A stretch of DNA of 12,988 bases from Phycisphaerales bacterium (lineage in GTDB: Bacteria; Planctomycetota; Phycisphaerae; Phycisphaerales; UBA1924), in NCBI GenBank assembly GCA_029212425.1, contig JARGNC010000058.1, forward strand, positions 1 to 12,988, in the 5' to 3' direction. The notes under the pieces were generated by a model that saw nothing but the letters and a program-made list of their open reading frames with translations, had not been told where the DNA came from and did not search any database. Each line of letters begins with the position of its first letter. The first letter of the stretch is position 1. The translations under genes were made by a program, and so were the position numbers. Positions 1 to 6,711 of this stretch are shown here, in pieces.

Positions 1-525
1 TGCCCATCGTGATCCGACGGCTTGTTTGAGATGATCGCGGATGATCATGAACTGAGCCGCGGTCTCGGCGGTCTCGCCGGACTTGGAGACGACATTGAAG
101 AGGGTCTTCTTGGGATCGCAGATGCTCAGGATCGAGTCGAGGTAGACGGGGTCCACATTGTCCACGACGAACACGCGTGGGCCTTTGCGTTCTTTCGCGG
201 ATTGCAGGTTGTAGGTCGCTGGATTGAGCGCGGACTGGAGCGCGATGTTTCCGAGTGCTGAGCCACCGATCCCCAGCACGACGAGGTTGTCGTATTTCTG
301 GGCTTCTTTCGCGAGTGGTTTGATCGCGCTCACATGCTCGGAACGCATCGGTTCGTTCCAGAGGTTGAACCAGCGTTCCCAGTTGGTGCCTCGCGTTTTG
401 GCGAGGTCGGCGGTGATCGCTTTGATCCCCGCGGCGGCGTCTGATCCGGGGGCGATTCGGGCTTCGTCGAGGCCGTGGGGACCGACGCGGGAGGAGAGCA
501 TGTTGGCGTATTCGATGGTGAGCAT
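1..525 (-). CDS. pgi: Glucose-6-phosphate isomerase, N-terminal part (truncated by window edge)
   Basis: The product interconverts glucose-6-phosphate and fructose-6-phosphate in cytoplasmic glycolysis and gluconeogenesis. Reading leftward from the ATG at 525, 175 codons stay open to base 1, so the C-terminal part lies outside the window. Bacterial family members are roughly 430-550 residues. The first sugar-isomerase (SIS) domain is clear: a Rossmann-like strand and phosphate-binding turn VVLGIGGSALGN at about residues 82-93, VVDNVDP near 120-126, and the family signature VSKSGETAET at about 146-155. The catalytic Glu, His and Lys of the second half are not in view. The start was chosen because homology-like sequence (MLTIEYANM) begins directly there and the divergent gene starts only 44 bp away. 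No Shine-Dalgarno sequence precedes it. I am sure of the family; the exact start is likely but not proven. Confidence 0.93.
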   Translation of the reverse strand, partial: MLTIEYANMLSSRVGPHGLDEARIAPGSDAAAGIKAITADLAKTRGTNWERWFNLWNEPMRSEHVSAIKPLAKEAQKYDNLVVLGIGGSALGNIALQSALNPATYNLQSAKERKGPRVFVVDNVDPVYLDSILSICDPKKTLFNVVSKSGETAETAAQFMIIRDHLKQAVGSRWA

Positions 526-569
526 GGCTATAGCGTATGCATCGGGTCGCGATGCGGTACAATTGGGGG
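526..569. promoter_or_regulatory. Compact divergent promoter region between pgi and the bPH2-CoaE gene
   Basis: Only 44 bp separate the two divergent start codons. Rightward, a good -10-like hexamer TACAAT lies at 558-563. A start site 6-7 nt further on would fall on or beside the ATG at 570, giving a leaderless mRNA. Leftward, TACGCT (complement of 532-537) is a weaker -10-like box whose start site would fall at about 525, the pgi ATG. I find no convincing -35 hexamer for either direction. This is inference from sequence pattern only. Confidence 0.35.
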
Positions 570-1700
570 ATGGGTAAGGATTCCACACAATCGAAGTCAC
601 GCGAGGAGAAGGTGATCTATGACGATCTGCCTCATCCGGTGTTTATCGTCACGCAGTCGTGGCGATGGATCGTGTTTGGGGTGTTGCTCTGGGGGTTGAT
701 GATCTGGCTCGATGGGCAGCTTCCTGGATATGGGTTGGTGTTCTGGGGGTGGGGGGTGCTTTTGTTGGTGGTCTTGCGGGTGATCTACGCCGCGATTGAT
801 CGCGCGGTGCGGATCCAGCGGATGACGAATCGGCGGATCATTGCTGGTTTTGGGATATTGAGCACGGTCCGCACGGAGATGCCTTTGGAAAGGGTCCAGC
901 ACTTGGTGGTGGTGCGGACGCTCGTTGAACGCCTGTTCGGGATTGGCTCTATCGGGATCAGCAGCGCGGGAACCGGAGTCGTGGAACTGGTTTGGAGGGG
1001 TGTTGAGCAACCTGAGCGGGTGCGGGAGATGATCCGATCGACGATCAGCGAGAGCGGCGGGGGCGCAAGTAAGAATAAACGCATGGCGATCATCGGATTG
1101 GTCGGGGGGATCGGATCTGGAAAGTCGACGGTTGCTCGTGCATTCGAAGATCTGGGGTGTGTGGTCTCGGATTCGGACAAAGCGGGGGCTGAGGCACTCA
1201 AGCGGTCTGAGGTGATCAAAGAGCTTGTGTCGTGGTGGGGGGACGAGATTCTGGATGATTCTGGTGCTGTGGATCGGAAGAAAGTCGCTCAGATTGTGTT
1301 TCGTGATCCAGAGCAGCGGGTACGGCTGGAAAAACTGGTGCATCCGTTGATCCATGAATCGAGGCACGCGATGATCATATCTGCACGCTCCGATGGGGGA
1401 ATCCGAGCGGTGATTGTGGACGCTCCGTTGCTCTTTGAAGCGGGAGTGGACTCGGAGTGCGATTCGGTGGTGTTTGTGCAGACTCCGAAGAGAATTCGGG
1501 CTCAGCGGGTGCTCGAGGGGCGTGGATGGGACGAATCTGAGCTTGATCGTCGAGAAAAAGCGCAGCTCTCACTTGAACATAAGCGGGAACGGGCCGATCA
1601 TATAGTGACCAACGGCGGGTCGCAAGACGAACTGCCACCGCAGGTCGCCCGGATTCTGGATGAGATCGAAAGATCGTTGATGGATTCGGATGGGGCTTGA
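570..1700 (+). CDS. coaE: Fusion of a membrane bPH2 (DUF304) domain with dephospho-CoA kinase
   Basis: The C-terminal half is CoaE, which phosphorylates the 3'-hydroxyl of dephospho-CoA with ATP in the last step of CoA synthesis. Residues 172-376 carry the P-loop GGIGSGKST (179-187), SDSDKAG (200-206), LVHPLIHE (256-263), VDAPLLFEAG (283-292) and the C-terminal QLSLEHKRERADHIVTNGGS block. This is a full-length kinase of about 205 residues. The N-terminal half (about 20-155) looks like a bacterial PH/YdbS-YdbT (DUF304) unit: two hydrophobic segments (about 31-48 and 53-75), then TNRRII, GIL, EMPLERVQ, GIGSIGISSAGTG and a Trp-Gly-Val-x-x-Pro end. The linker 157-171 is Ser/Gly/Lys-rich. There is no stop between the halves. 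An in-frame ATG at 1083 could start a separate CoaE but has no clear ribosome-binding site. The start at 570 is preferred over in-frame ATGs at 537 and 552 because a -10-like box occupies 558-563. rho follows after 178 bp. Confidence 0.88.
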   Translation: MGKDSTQSKSREEKVIYDDLPHPVFIVTQSWRWIVFGVLLWGLMIWLDGQLPGYGLVFWGWGVLLLVVLRVIYAAIDRAVRIQRMTNRRIIAGFGILSTVRTEMPLERVQHLVVVRTLVERLFGIGSIGISSAGTGVVELVWRGVEQPERVREMIRSTISESGGGASKNKRMAIIGLVGGIGSGKSTVARAFEDLGCVVSDSDKAGAEALKRSEVIKELVSWWGDEILDDSGAVDRKKVAQIVFRDPEQRVRLEKLVHPLIHESRHAMIISARSDGGIRAVIVDAPLLFEAGVDSECDSVVFVQTPKRIRAQRVLEGRGWDESELDRREKAQLSLEHKRERADHIVTNGGSQDELPPQVARILDEIERSLMDSDGA

Positions 1701-1878
1701 GGTCACGCTTCCTACTGATATTCAAATACGGCCTATCCAAGAAAGTTCTGTTGGTCGTTTCTGATTTGTATTTCACTTTCCTGACACAGTTGAAAGTCCA
1801 GTTCATGCCCCGGGTTTCGGGACTCATTGGTTGAGTTCTCACTATGGCCGGTCGGTTGAACGCACAGGATGAATCCAC
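1701..1878 (+). other. Intergenic leader upstream of rho
   Basis: This 178-bp gap is visibly more AT-rich than the flanking genes, especially 1718-1795. It contains short GC stems (CCCG at 1809-1812 with CGGG at 1818-1821) but no convincing hairpin followed by a T run. I could not find a well-spaced -35/-10 pair. In many bacteria rho is autoregulated through its leader, so a Rho-sensitive leader is possible here, but nothing in the bases proves it. Confidence 0.3.
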
Positions 1879-3693
1879 ATGAGCAAAGCTACAGAAGTTG
1901 CAGAGAAGGGCGCGAAAGCACCCGCATCGTCCAAGAAAAAAGCCACCAAGAAAGCGGCAAAGAAGACGACGAAGAAAGCTGCGGCGAAAGGCAGTTCGGA
2001 TGATGCTGCACCGAAATCGGCAGCGAAAGCTGAGCCCAAATCAAAGTCCAAAGCGGAATCCGCAGCGAAGTCGAACGCGGAACCCAAGGCAAGCAAATCG
2101 GCATCCGCTGATACAAGTGGTTCAGCGAAGAGCTCGTCAGGAGCTGGGGACTCAAACAACTCTGGAAGCGGTTCCAATGGGGCGGGGAACGGTGGGGGAT
2201 CCCAGAACTCAGAGAGCAGCGATGGCGGATCACGCGGACGCCGCAAACGCAAGAAGCGACGCGGTTCGAGCGGCTCAAGCGGCGGCTCCTCCGGCGGTCA
2301 GCAGAACAATCGACAGAATCGATCAAGATCGTCGTTCAACTACGGCGTTCTCCCATCGGATGAAGAACTCGAACGCGAAGCAGAAGAACTCGAACGCATC
2401 ATTGCAGCGTCCGATGGCACGATGGTGGATGAGGGGATCTCGCTCAACGATCTGCAGCGGATGAAAATTGATGAGGTTTTCGAGGTCGCTGAGAAGGAAG
2501 GTCTTGAAGATTTTCACCATATTCCCAAGCAGGATCTGATCTTTAAGATTCTCAAGATCCGCGCGGCACGCCAAGGCATCATGTTCGGCGAAGGGTCACT
2601 CCAGGTGATGTCCGATGGTTTCGGATTCCTGCGGAGTCCTGAGCTTTCGTACCTTCCAGGTCCGGATGATATTTATGTGTCCCCATCGCAGATCCGACGA
2701 TTTGGTTTGCGACGCGGGATGACTGTCCGTGGCGCGATCCGTCCACCGAAGGAATCGGAACGCTACTTCGCTTTGCTCAAGGTTGAGACGGTGAATGATC
2801 GCGATCCTGCACAGATCCACGATCTCGTCAACTACGAGGACATGGTCCCGATGCACCCAGAGGAGCGGTTCCTGCTTGAGAACGAAGCGGATTCGATCGA
2901 GACACGGATTGTGGATCTCGTTTCACCGATCGGGAAGGGGCAGCGTGCGTTGATTGTTGCTCCGCCTCGGACTGGTAAAACGGTGTTGCTCCAGAAGATG
3001 ACCAAGTCGATCTCTGCGAACTACCCAGAAACAAAGATCTTTGTGCTGCTTGTCGATGAGCGTCCAGAAGAAGTCACGGACTTCAAGCGCAATGTTGCCA
3101 AGGGTGTCGAGGTGGTCGCGTCGACCTTCGACGAGCAATCGTCGCGGCATGTGGCGGTCGCTGAGATGGTGATCGAGAAAGCGAAACGCCTTGTTGAATA
3201 CGGCGAAGATGTTGTCATCTTCCTTGATTCGATCACGCGTCTCGCGCGTGCGTACAACTCGGAGATCACTCACTCCGGCAAGATCATGACCGGCGGTTTG
3301 GACTCCAACGCGCTCCAGCGTCCCAAGAAGTTCTTTGGTGCCGCTCGCGCGATCGAGCGTGGTGGTTCTTTGACAATCATCGCGACCGCGCTGGTCGATA
3401 CAGGGTCCAAGATGGACGAGGTGATCTTCGAAGAGTTCAAAGGCACAGGCAACAGCGAACTGCATCTTGATCGTCGATTGGTTGAGAAGCGGATTTATCC
3501 CGCGATTGATGTAGCTGCATCGGGTACACGGCGCGAAGAGCTGTTGATGGATCCGAAGGAGCTTGAGTTGGTCTACCGCTTGCGGAAGGTGCTCGCGGAT
3601 ATGAATGTCGTGGAAGCGATGGAACTCCTCAAGACTCGATTGGGCAAGCACAAGACCAACGCAGAGTTCTTGATGGCGATGGCACTGAGCTGA
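1879..3693 (+). CDS. rho: Transcription termination factor Rho with a long disordered N-terminal extension
   Basis: Rho is the hexameric RNA-dependent ATPase/helicase that ends transcription. From about residue 187 to 604 the protein follows the whole family core. It has the Rho N domain (about 190-235), the CSD primary RNA site with DGFGFLRS (246-253) and GPDDIYVSPSQIRRF (261-275), the Walker A APPRTGKT (361-368), LLVDERPEE (390-398), STFDEQSSRH, the Walker B-like VVIFLDSITRLARAYN, the Q-loop and R-loop regions (KGTGN at 521), and SGTRREEL containing the arginine finger, R551. Before this core lie about 186 extra residues compared with the 419-residue E. coli protein. They comprise a Lys/Ala-rich tract (about 19-70), a Ser/Gly/Asn-rich tract (about 71-118), a basic patch RGRRKRKKRR (119-128), a Ser/Gly/Gln/Asn tract to about 153, and an acidic helix DEELEREAEELERII (161-175). 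The ATG at 1879 lacks a clear Shine-Dalgarno sequence. The family call is certain. Confidence 0.98.
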   Translation: MSKATEVAEKGAKAPASSKKKATKKAAKKTTKKAAAKGSSDDAAPKSAAKAEPKSKSKAESAAKSNAEPKASKSASADTSGSAKSSSGAGDSNNSGSGSNGAGNGGGSQNSESSDGGSRGRRKRKKRRGSSGSSGGSSGGQQNNRQNRSRSSFNYGVLPSDEELEREAEELERIIAASDGTMVDEGISLNDLQRMKIDEVFEVAEKEGLEDFHHIPKQDLIFKILKIRAARQGIMFGEGSLQVMSDGFGFLRSPELSYLPGPDDIYVSPSQIRRFGLRRGMTVRGAIRPPKESERYFALLKVETVNDRDPAQIHDLVNYEDMVPMHPEERFLLENEADSIETRIVDLVSPIGKGQRALIVAPPRTGKTVLLQKMTKSISANYPETKIFVLLVDERPEEVTDFKRNVAKGVEVVASTFDEQSSRHVAVAEMVIEKAKRLVEYGEDVVIFLDSITRLARAYNSEITHSGKIMTGGLDSNALQRPKKFFGAARAIERGGSLTIIATALVDTGSKMDEVIFEEFKGTGNSELHLDRRLVEKRIYPAIDVAASGTRREELLMDPKELELVYRLRKVLADMNVVEAMELLKTRLGKHKTNAEFLMAMALS

Positions 3694-3713
3694 TCGAAAC
3701 TGAATGGATTGCG

Positions 3714-3728
3714 AACCCTTGATGGGTT
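3714..3728 (+). terminator. Small hairpin after rho (weak terminator candidate)
   Basis: A perfect 5-bp stem, AACCC (3714-3718) and GGGTT (3724-3728), encloses a 5-nt loop, 20 bp after the rho stop codon. There is no T tract behind it and the stem is short, so it may be chance or only an RNA 3'-end stabiliser. Confidence 0.2.
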
Positions 3729-3732
3729 GGTG

Positions 3733-3741
3733 TGGTACACT
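3733..3741 (+). promoter_or_regulatory. Extended -10 promoter candidate
   Basis: TGGTACACT matches an extended -10 element (TG, one base, then TACACT at 3736-3741). The predicted start site is near 3748, about 60 nt before the ATG at 3807. No -35 box at normal spacing is visible, which is tolerable for extended -10 promoters. It would drive the small membrane gene and the two genes behind it. Confidence 0.35.
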
Positions 3742-3806
3742 CAGTAACCGGCGTATCGTGTTTGTATGATGCTCGGGTAATCCGAACAGGTCCGGAGTCC
3801 GCATTG

Positions 3807-4175
3807 ATGTCAAGTTTGCCTCAGCAACACAACCCGATCTTGGGTGTCCAAACAGTTCGAGCGTGGTTCAAAGCGGGCTGCATGATGTTTGGCGCTGGGG
3901 TCTGGGGGCTCTCGCTTTCTGTGGTTGGTCTATGGGTGCTCGCTGATCCGATGCTCCCGGGATTTCTCGCGGGGCTTTCCGAGATCGAGCGGATTCTGGT
4001 GGGTGTTGGGATGATGGCAGGCGGGCAGCTGATCTTCTTGATGTTTGTCGCTGAGCGTGTCTTTGCTCGAACCCCTCGTGTGGTGACGCTGGCATCTCAG
4101 TGGGTGCTGAGTCTGGTCGGGTTGGTCTGCTTTGTGGTGTTTGTGAGTGCTCGGTTCTTTCCAGGAGGTGCGTGA
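3807..4175 (+). CDS. Small three-helix membrane protein of unknown function
   Basis: I do not recognise a family for this 122-residue protein. It has a short polar N-terminus followed by three hydrophobic segments at about 27-48, 62-82 and 94-116, joined by short loops (LADPMLPGFLAGLSEIERI and AERVFARTPRVVTL), and a Gly-rich end. No catalytic motif is visible. The frame is open upstream to a GTG at 3732, but the first 25 residues from there look non-conserved and the candidate promoter lies across that GTG, so the ATG at 3807 is preferred; a TTG at 3804 is also possible. Its stop overlaps the start of the next gene by one base (TGATG at 4173-4177), and it also carries that gene's ribosome-binding site. 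The pair is therefore almost certainly translated in a coupled way and may act together at the membrane. Confidence 0.75.
   Translation: MSSLPQQHNPILGVQTVRAWFKAGCMMFGAGVWGLSLSVVGLWVLADPMLPGFLAGLSEIERILVGVGMMAGGQLIFLMFVAERVFARTPRVVTLASQWVLSLVGLVCFVVFVSARFFPGGA
4163..4168 (+). promoter_or_regulatory. Strong Shine-Dalgarno sequence fixing the TPR gene start
   Basis: AGGAGG at 4163-4168 stands 6 nt before the ATG at 4175. It selects this ATG over the GTG at 4100 that opens the same frame, and the chosen start also gives a proper signal peptide. The motif lies inside the last codons of the upstream membrane gene. Confidence 0.8.
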
Positions 4176-6685
4176 TGGAACGCAAGCTTCATATGTATGG
4201 GCTTATGCTCAGCGGAATTCTGGTCGGTTCATTGGTTTCGACGCACGCACGCGCACAAGCATCCAACGAGCAGGCGGCAAACTCGATCGAGACAGTTGCG
4301 AGTTTGGATCTCGCGCTCAATGAGCCGGTCACTCCTGCGGACTACACGCTTGCGATGCACATGCTGAGCATGGCGATGGACATGAACCCTACGGATGCGG
4401 ATCTCGCTCGATCCGTTGTTGAAGCGGCATGGTCAGCAGGGGATCAAGAAGAGTTGATCCGCGCGACGCGCGTGGTGATTAAGAATGATCCGAAAGACAC
4501 AGTTGCGCAGCTCCGATTGATCAGTGCGATTGTGAATCGCGCGCAGACAGCGGAGGGGCGGATTGAGGCGTACAAGCGATTCGTCGGAGGCGACGACAGC
4601 CCGATCGATGCTTCTGTGCGTTCGAGATTGATGCTGGATATGGCGCTGCTTGAGCGTGAGCGTGGCAATGAGACTGCGTTCTTGTCTGCGCTGCGAGGTG
4701 CCGCGAAGCTTGATCCTGCGAACAAAGAGGCGCAGTCGCTGGTTGTTCAGCATTACTCGCAGGTGATCGACGATCAGTCCACGATCATGAGTTTGCAAAT
4801 GCGGGTGTTGTATGCTGATCCGCTTGATCCGCATGTTCATATCGCGATCGCTCGGATGTGCGCTGCTGAGGGAGCGACGGACGCTGCGTGGAGATTTCTG
4901 AATACCGGGATCGCGATTTTTCGTATTGACTCTGGACAGGTGCCTCCACGATTGCAAGAACAGCAACTCTCGTTGTTGTGGCAGTACGAGGGAGCGCAAG
5001 CGATTCTTGATCGGCTGGATCCAACACTCGCTGACGAACGCGCGACGCGACAGGCGCAGATCGACGCTCGGATTGCTGCGGATGAGCCGTACGATGATCT
5101 TGAGCCACCGACCGAGATCCGGTATGAGCCGGGAACAGATCGCATCAGACTTCTCGCGGCGTTTATCCTGAAGAATCAAGAGACCGTCGATTCCGTGCTT
5201 ATGGATTTGCAGCGGAGTCTTATCGCGTATTATGTCGAAGTGCGTGACCAAATGGCACAGCGCGGCGCCAACAAAGGGGCGTTGCTCGGATCCTACCTGA
5301 ATGAGGTGGTGACTTTCCAGACCATGCGAGCGATTGTTGGGGTGGATGCTGAAATGATCCGCAACGACATGAACAGCATTGTCGCGGAAGCTCCGGAACT
5401 CGAAAAATTCTTCCGTCCGTTCGAGCCGTTCAGTTTGTTCGCGGGCGGCGAATACCTCGAAGCGAAAAACAGCGCGATCGAGCAGTTGGCGCCTTCAGCG
5501 CCGAGAGACCTGCTGATCGCACTCGCGAGCGAGAGATTGGGGCAGACCGCAGAGGCAATCGAGCTCTACACACAGCTGACGCTTGATTACCCGCTCGAAG
5601 CAACCGGTGCACTCGCACGCTCTCGACTTGAAGAGCTGACCAACGGCGAGGACCAGACCACGCCGGAGGGGATGAAAATGCGAGAGATCGCGAATCAGGT
5701 TCCCGCATGGTTTGATCAGATGATCGTGAATCCCGAAAACACGATGTCACTCAGTATCGCGCCAACCAAGTCGAGCTTTGAATCCGGCGAGCAATCCTCG
5801 CTCACCATCCGACTCGTCAATATCTCTACGCTCCCGCTCTCGCTCGGAAGTGCGCATCCCATCGATTCGAATCTGTTGATTGTTCCGGGATTCCGCGAGA
5901 TTGATACCACTTTCAAAGGGAAAGGACGATCGAAAGTGATCGACCTTGGAAGACGCTTGCGTCTCAATCCGTTGGAGGAGTTGGTGGTCGAGGTGGAGCC
6001 CGATTCGATTCAGACGCGTTGGTTGATCCAGTCGCAGCCCCAGTCTGCGGTTCGTCAGCGTTGGCGCGCGTTGCAGGGGTTCAAACCCCTCCCTGGTGGG
6101 GGGATTGTGAACTCGCCTTTCGCATTGGTCAGCGAGACGCCTTTGATTGAACGACGCGTGCTTGCTGAAGCAACGGCTTCCATTGATGTGCTGGTCGAAG
6201 GGCTCGGTTCAACAAATCCTGACGAGGTCGTGCGCTGCGTGCGTGGTGCAGGAGCGATCTTGTACAAACCCGATACACGACCAGACTTTGTAGAAGACGA
6301 TTTCAAGCGTCTCGTCAACGCGCTCTGGGATTGTTATGCGTCGTCGGATACTGCGAACAAAGTGTGGATGCTCGGCGTCCTTCCTACAAAGGTTGCGAGC
6401 CCCGCGATGGCTTCCTTCGATGAGCGGGTCCAGCAGACCTTGACTGCGGATTCGCTGGTGGATTCGGATCTTCCCTCCGCGCTCGTTGCGATGACGCTTC
6501 TGACTCGCGTTGAGTCGATGAGTTCCCCGATGTTTGATGTGGCGAAGTCCCATTCTGACGGAAGGGTTCAGTGGATCGCTGAACAGATCGAGAAGCGGAT
6601 CATGAACATCGAACCGATGTACGCGGGAACCGATCGTCCATTCGAAGCGTTCGGCAAAGGACCGACCCAAACGACCGGGTACTAA
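4175..6685 (+). CDS. Exported TPR-repeat protein
   Basis: The product is 836 residues. It starts with a signal peptide: basic MERKLH, hydrophobic core about 9-22, and a cleavage-like ARAQA ending at about residue 29. It should therefore act outside the cytoplasm or be held at the membrane. TPR-like helical pairs can be seen at about 55-115 (repeat ends at NPTD and DPKD), 150-185 (ending LDPANKEA), 200-245 (ADPLDPHVHIA) and 441-490 (LASERLGQTAEAIELYTQLTLDYP). Residues about 520-610 are rich in beta-type sequence (SLTIRLVNISTLPLSLG) and may form an Ig-like sandwich. The last 200 residues look helical. TPR domains bind partner proteins, and no catalytic site is evident. It is coupled to the small membrane gene upstream and sits 26 nt before a flippase-like gene, so an envelope scaffold or assembly role is plausible but inferred. 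Confidence 0.85.
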   Translation: MERKLHMYGLMLSGILVGSLVSTHARAQASNEQAANSIETVASLDLALNEPVTPADYTLAMHMLSMAMDMNPTDADLARSVVEAAWSAGDQEELIRATRVVIKNDPKDTVAQLRLISAIVNRAQTAEGRIEAYKRFVGGDDSPIDASVRSRLMLDMALLERERGNETAFLSALRGAAKLDPANKEAQSLVVQHYSQVIDDQSTIMSLQMRVLYADPLDPHVHIAIARMCAAEGATDAAWRFLNTGIAIFRIDSGQVPPRLQEQQLSLLWQYEGAQAILDRLDPTLADERATRQAQIDARIAADEPYDDLEPPTEIRYEPGTDRIRLLAAFILKNQETVDSVLMDLQRSLIAYYVEVRDQMAQRGANKGALLGSYLNEVVTFQTMRAIVGVDAEMIRNDMNSIVAEAPELEKFFRPFEPFSLFAGGEYLEAKNSAIEQLAPSAPRDLLIALASERLGQTAEAIELYTQLTLDYPLEATGALARSRLEELTNGEDQTTPEGMKMREIANQVPAWFDQMIVNPENTMSLSIAPTKSSFESGEQSSLTIRLVNISTLPLSLGSAHPIDSNLLIVPGFREIDTTFKGKGRSKVIDLGRRLRLNPLEELVVEVEPDSIQTRWLIQSQPQSAVRQRWRALQGFKPLPGGGIVNSPFALVSETPLIERRVLAEATASIDVLVEGLGSTNPDEVVRCVRGAGAILYKPDTRPDFVEDDFKRLVNALWDCYASSDTANKVWMLGVLPTKVASPAMASFDERVQQTLTADSLVDSDLPSALVAMTLLTRVESMSSPMFDVAKSHSDGRVQWIAEQIEKRIMNIEPMYAGTDRPFEAFGKGPTQTTGY

Positions 6686-6711
6686 TACGCGCACCCGATT
6701 CAAGGAGACGC

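Noticed and set aside
597..1367. 256-codon open frame antisense to the bPH2-CoaE gene
   Set aside because: The translation is Pro/His/Arg-rich and disordered, while the plus strand carries clear CoaE and DUF304 motifs across the same bases.
1795..1824. Possible hairpin or riboswitch in the rho leader (AGTCC with GGACT, CCCG with CGGG)
   Set aside because: The two short stems compete for the same bases, and no known riboswitch core is visible.
1934..2120. Repeated AAG/GCG-rich DNA in the 5' part of rho, considered as a DNA repeat array
   Set aside because: The repetition follows Lys and Ala codons with irregular spacing and no unit conserved at DNA level.
1842..2252. Antisense frame rich in Phe, Ala and Asp opposite the rho extension
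   Set aside because: It is the complement of the Lys/Ala/Ser low-complexity codons and shows no signal of its own.
3732..3806. GTG start adding 25 residues to the small membrane protein
   Set aside because: An extended -10-like element lies over this GTG, there is no ribosome-binding site, and the added residues do not look like part of a membrane protein.
2923..3813. 296-codon open frame antisense to rho
   Set aside because: It mirrors the highly conserved rho core, and its translation is an His/Arg-rich mix with no recognisable domain. It is a by-product of codon bias.
4100..4174. GTG start adding 25 residues to the TPR protein
   Set aside because: AGGAGG stands 6 nt before the ATG at 4175, and only that start gives a normal signal peptide.
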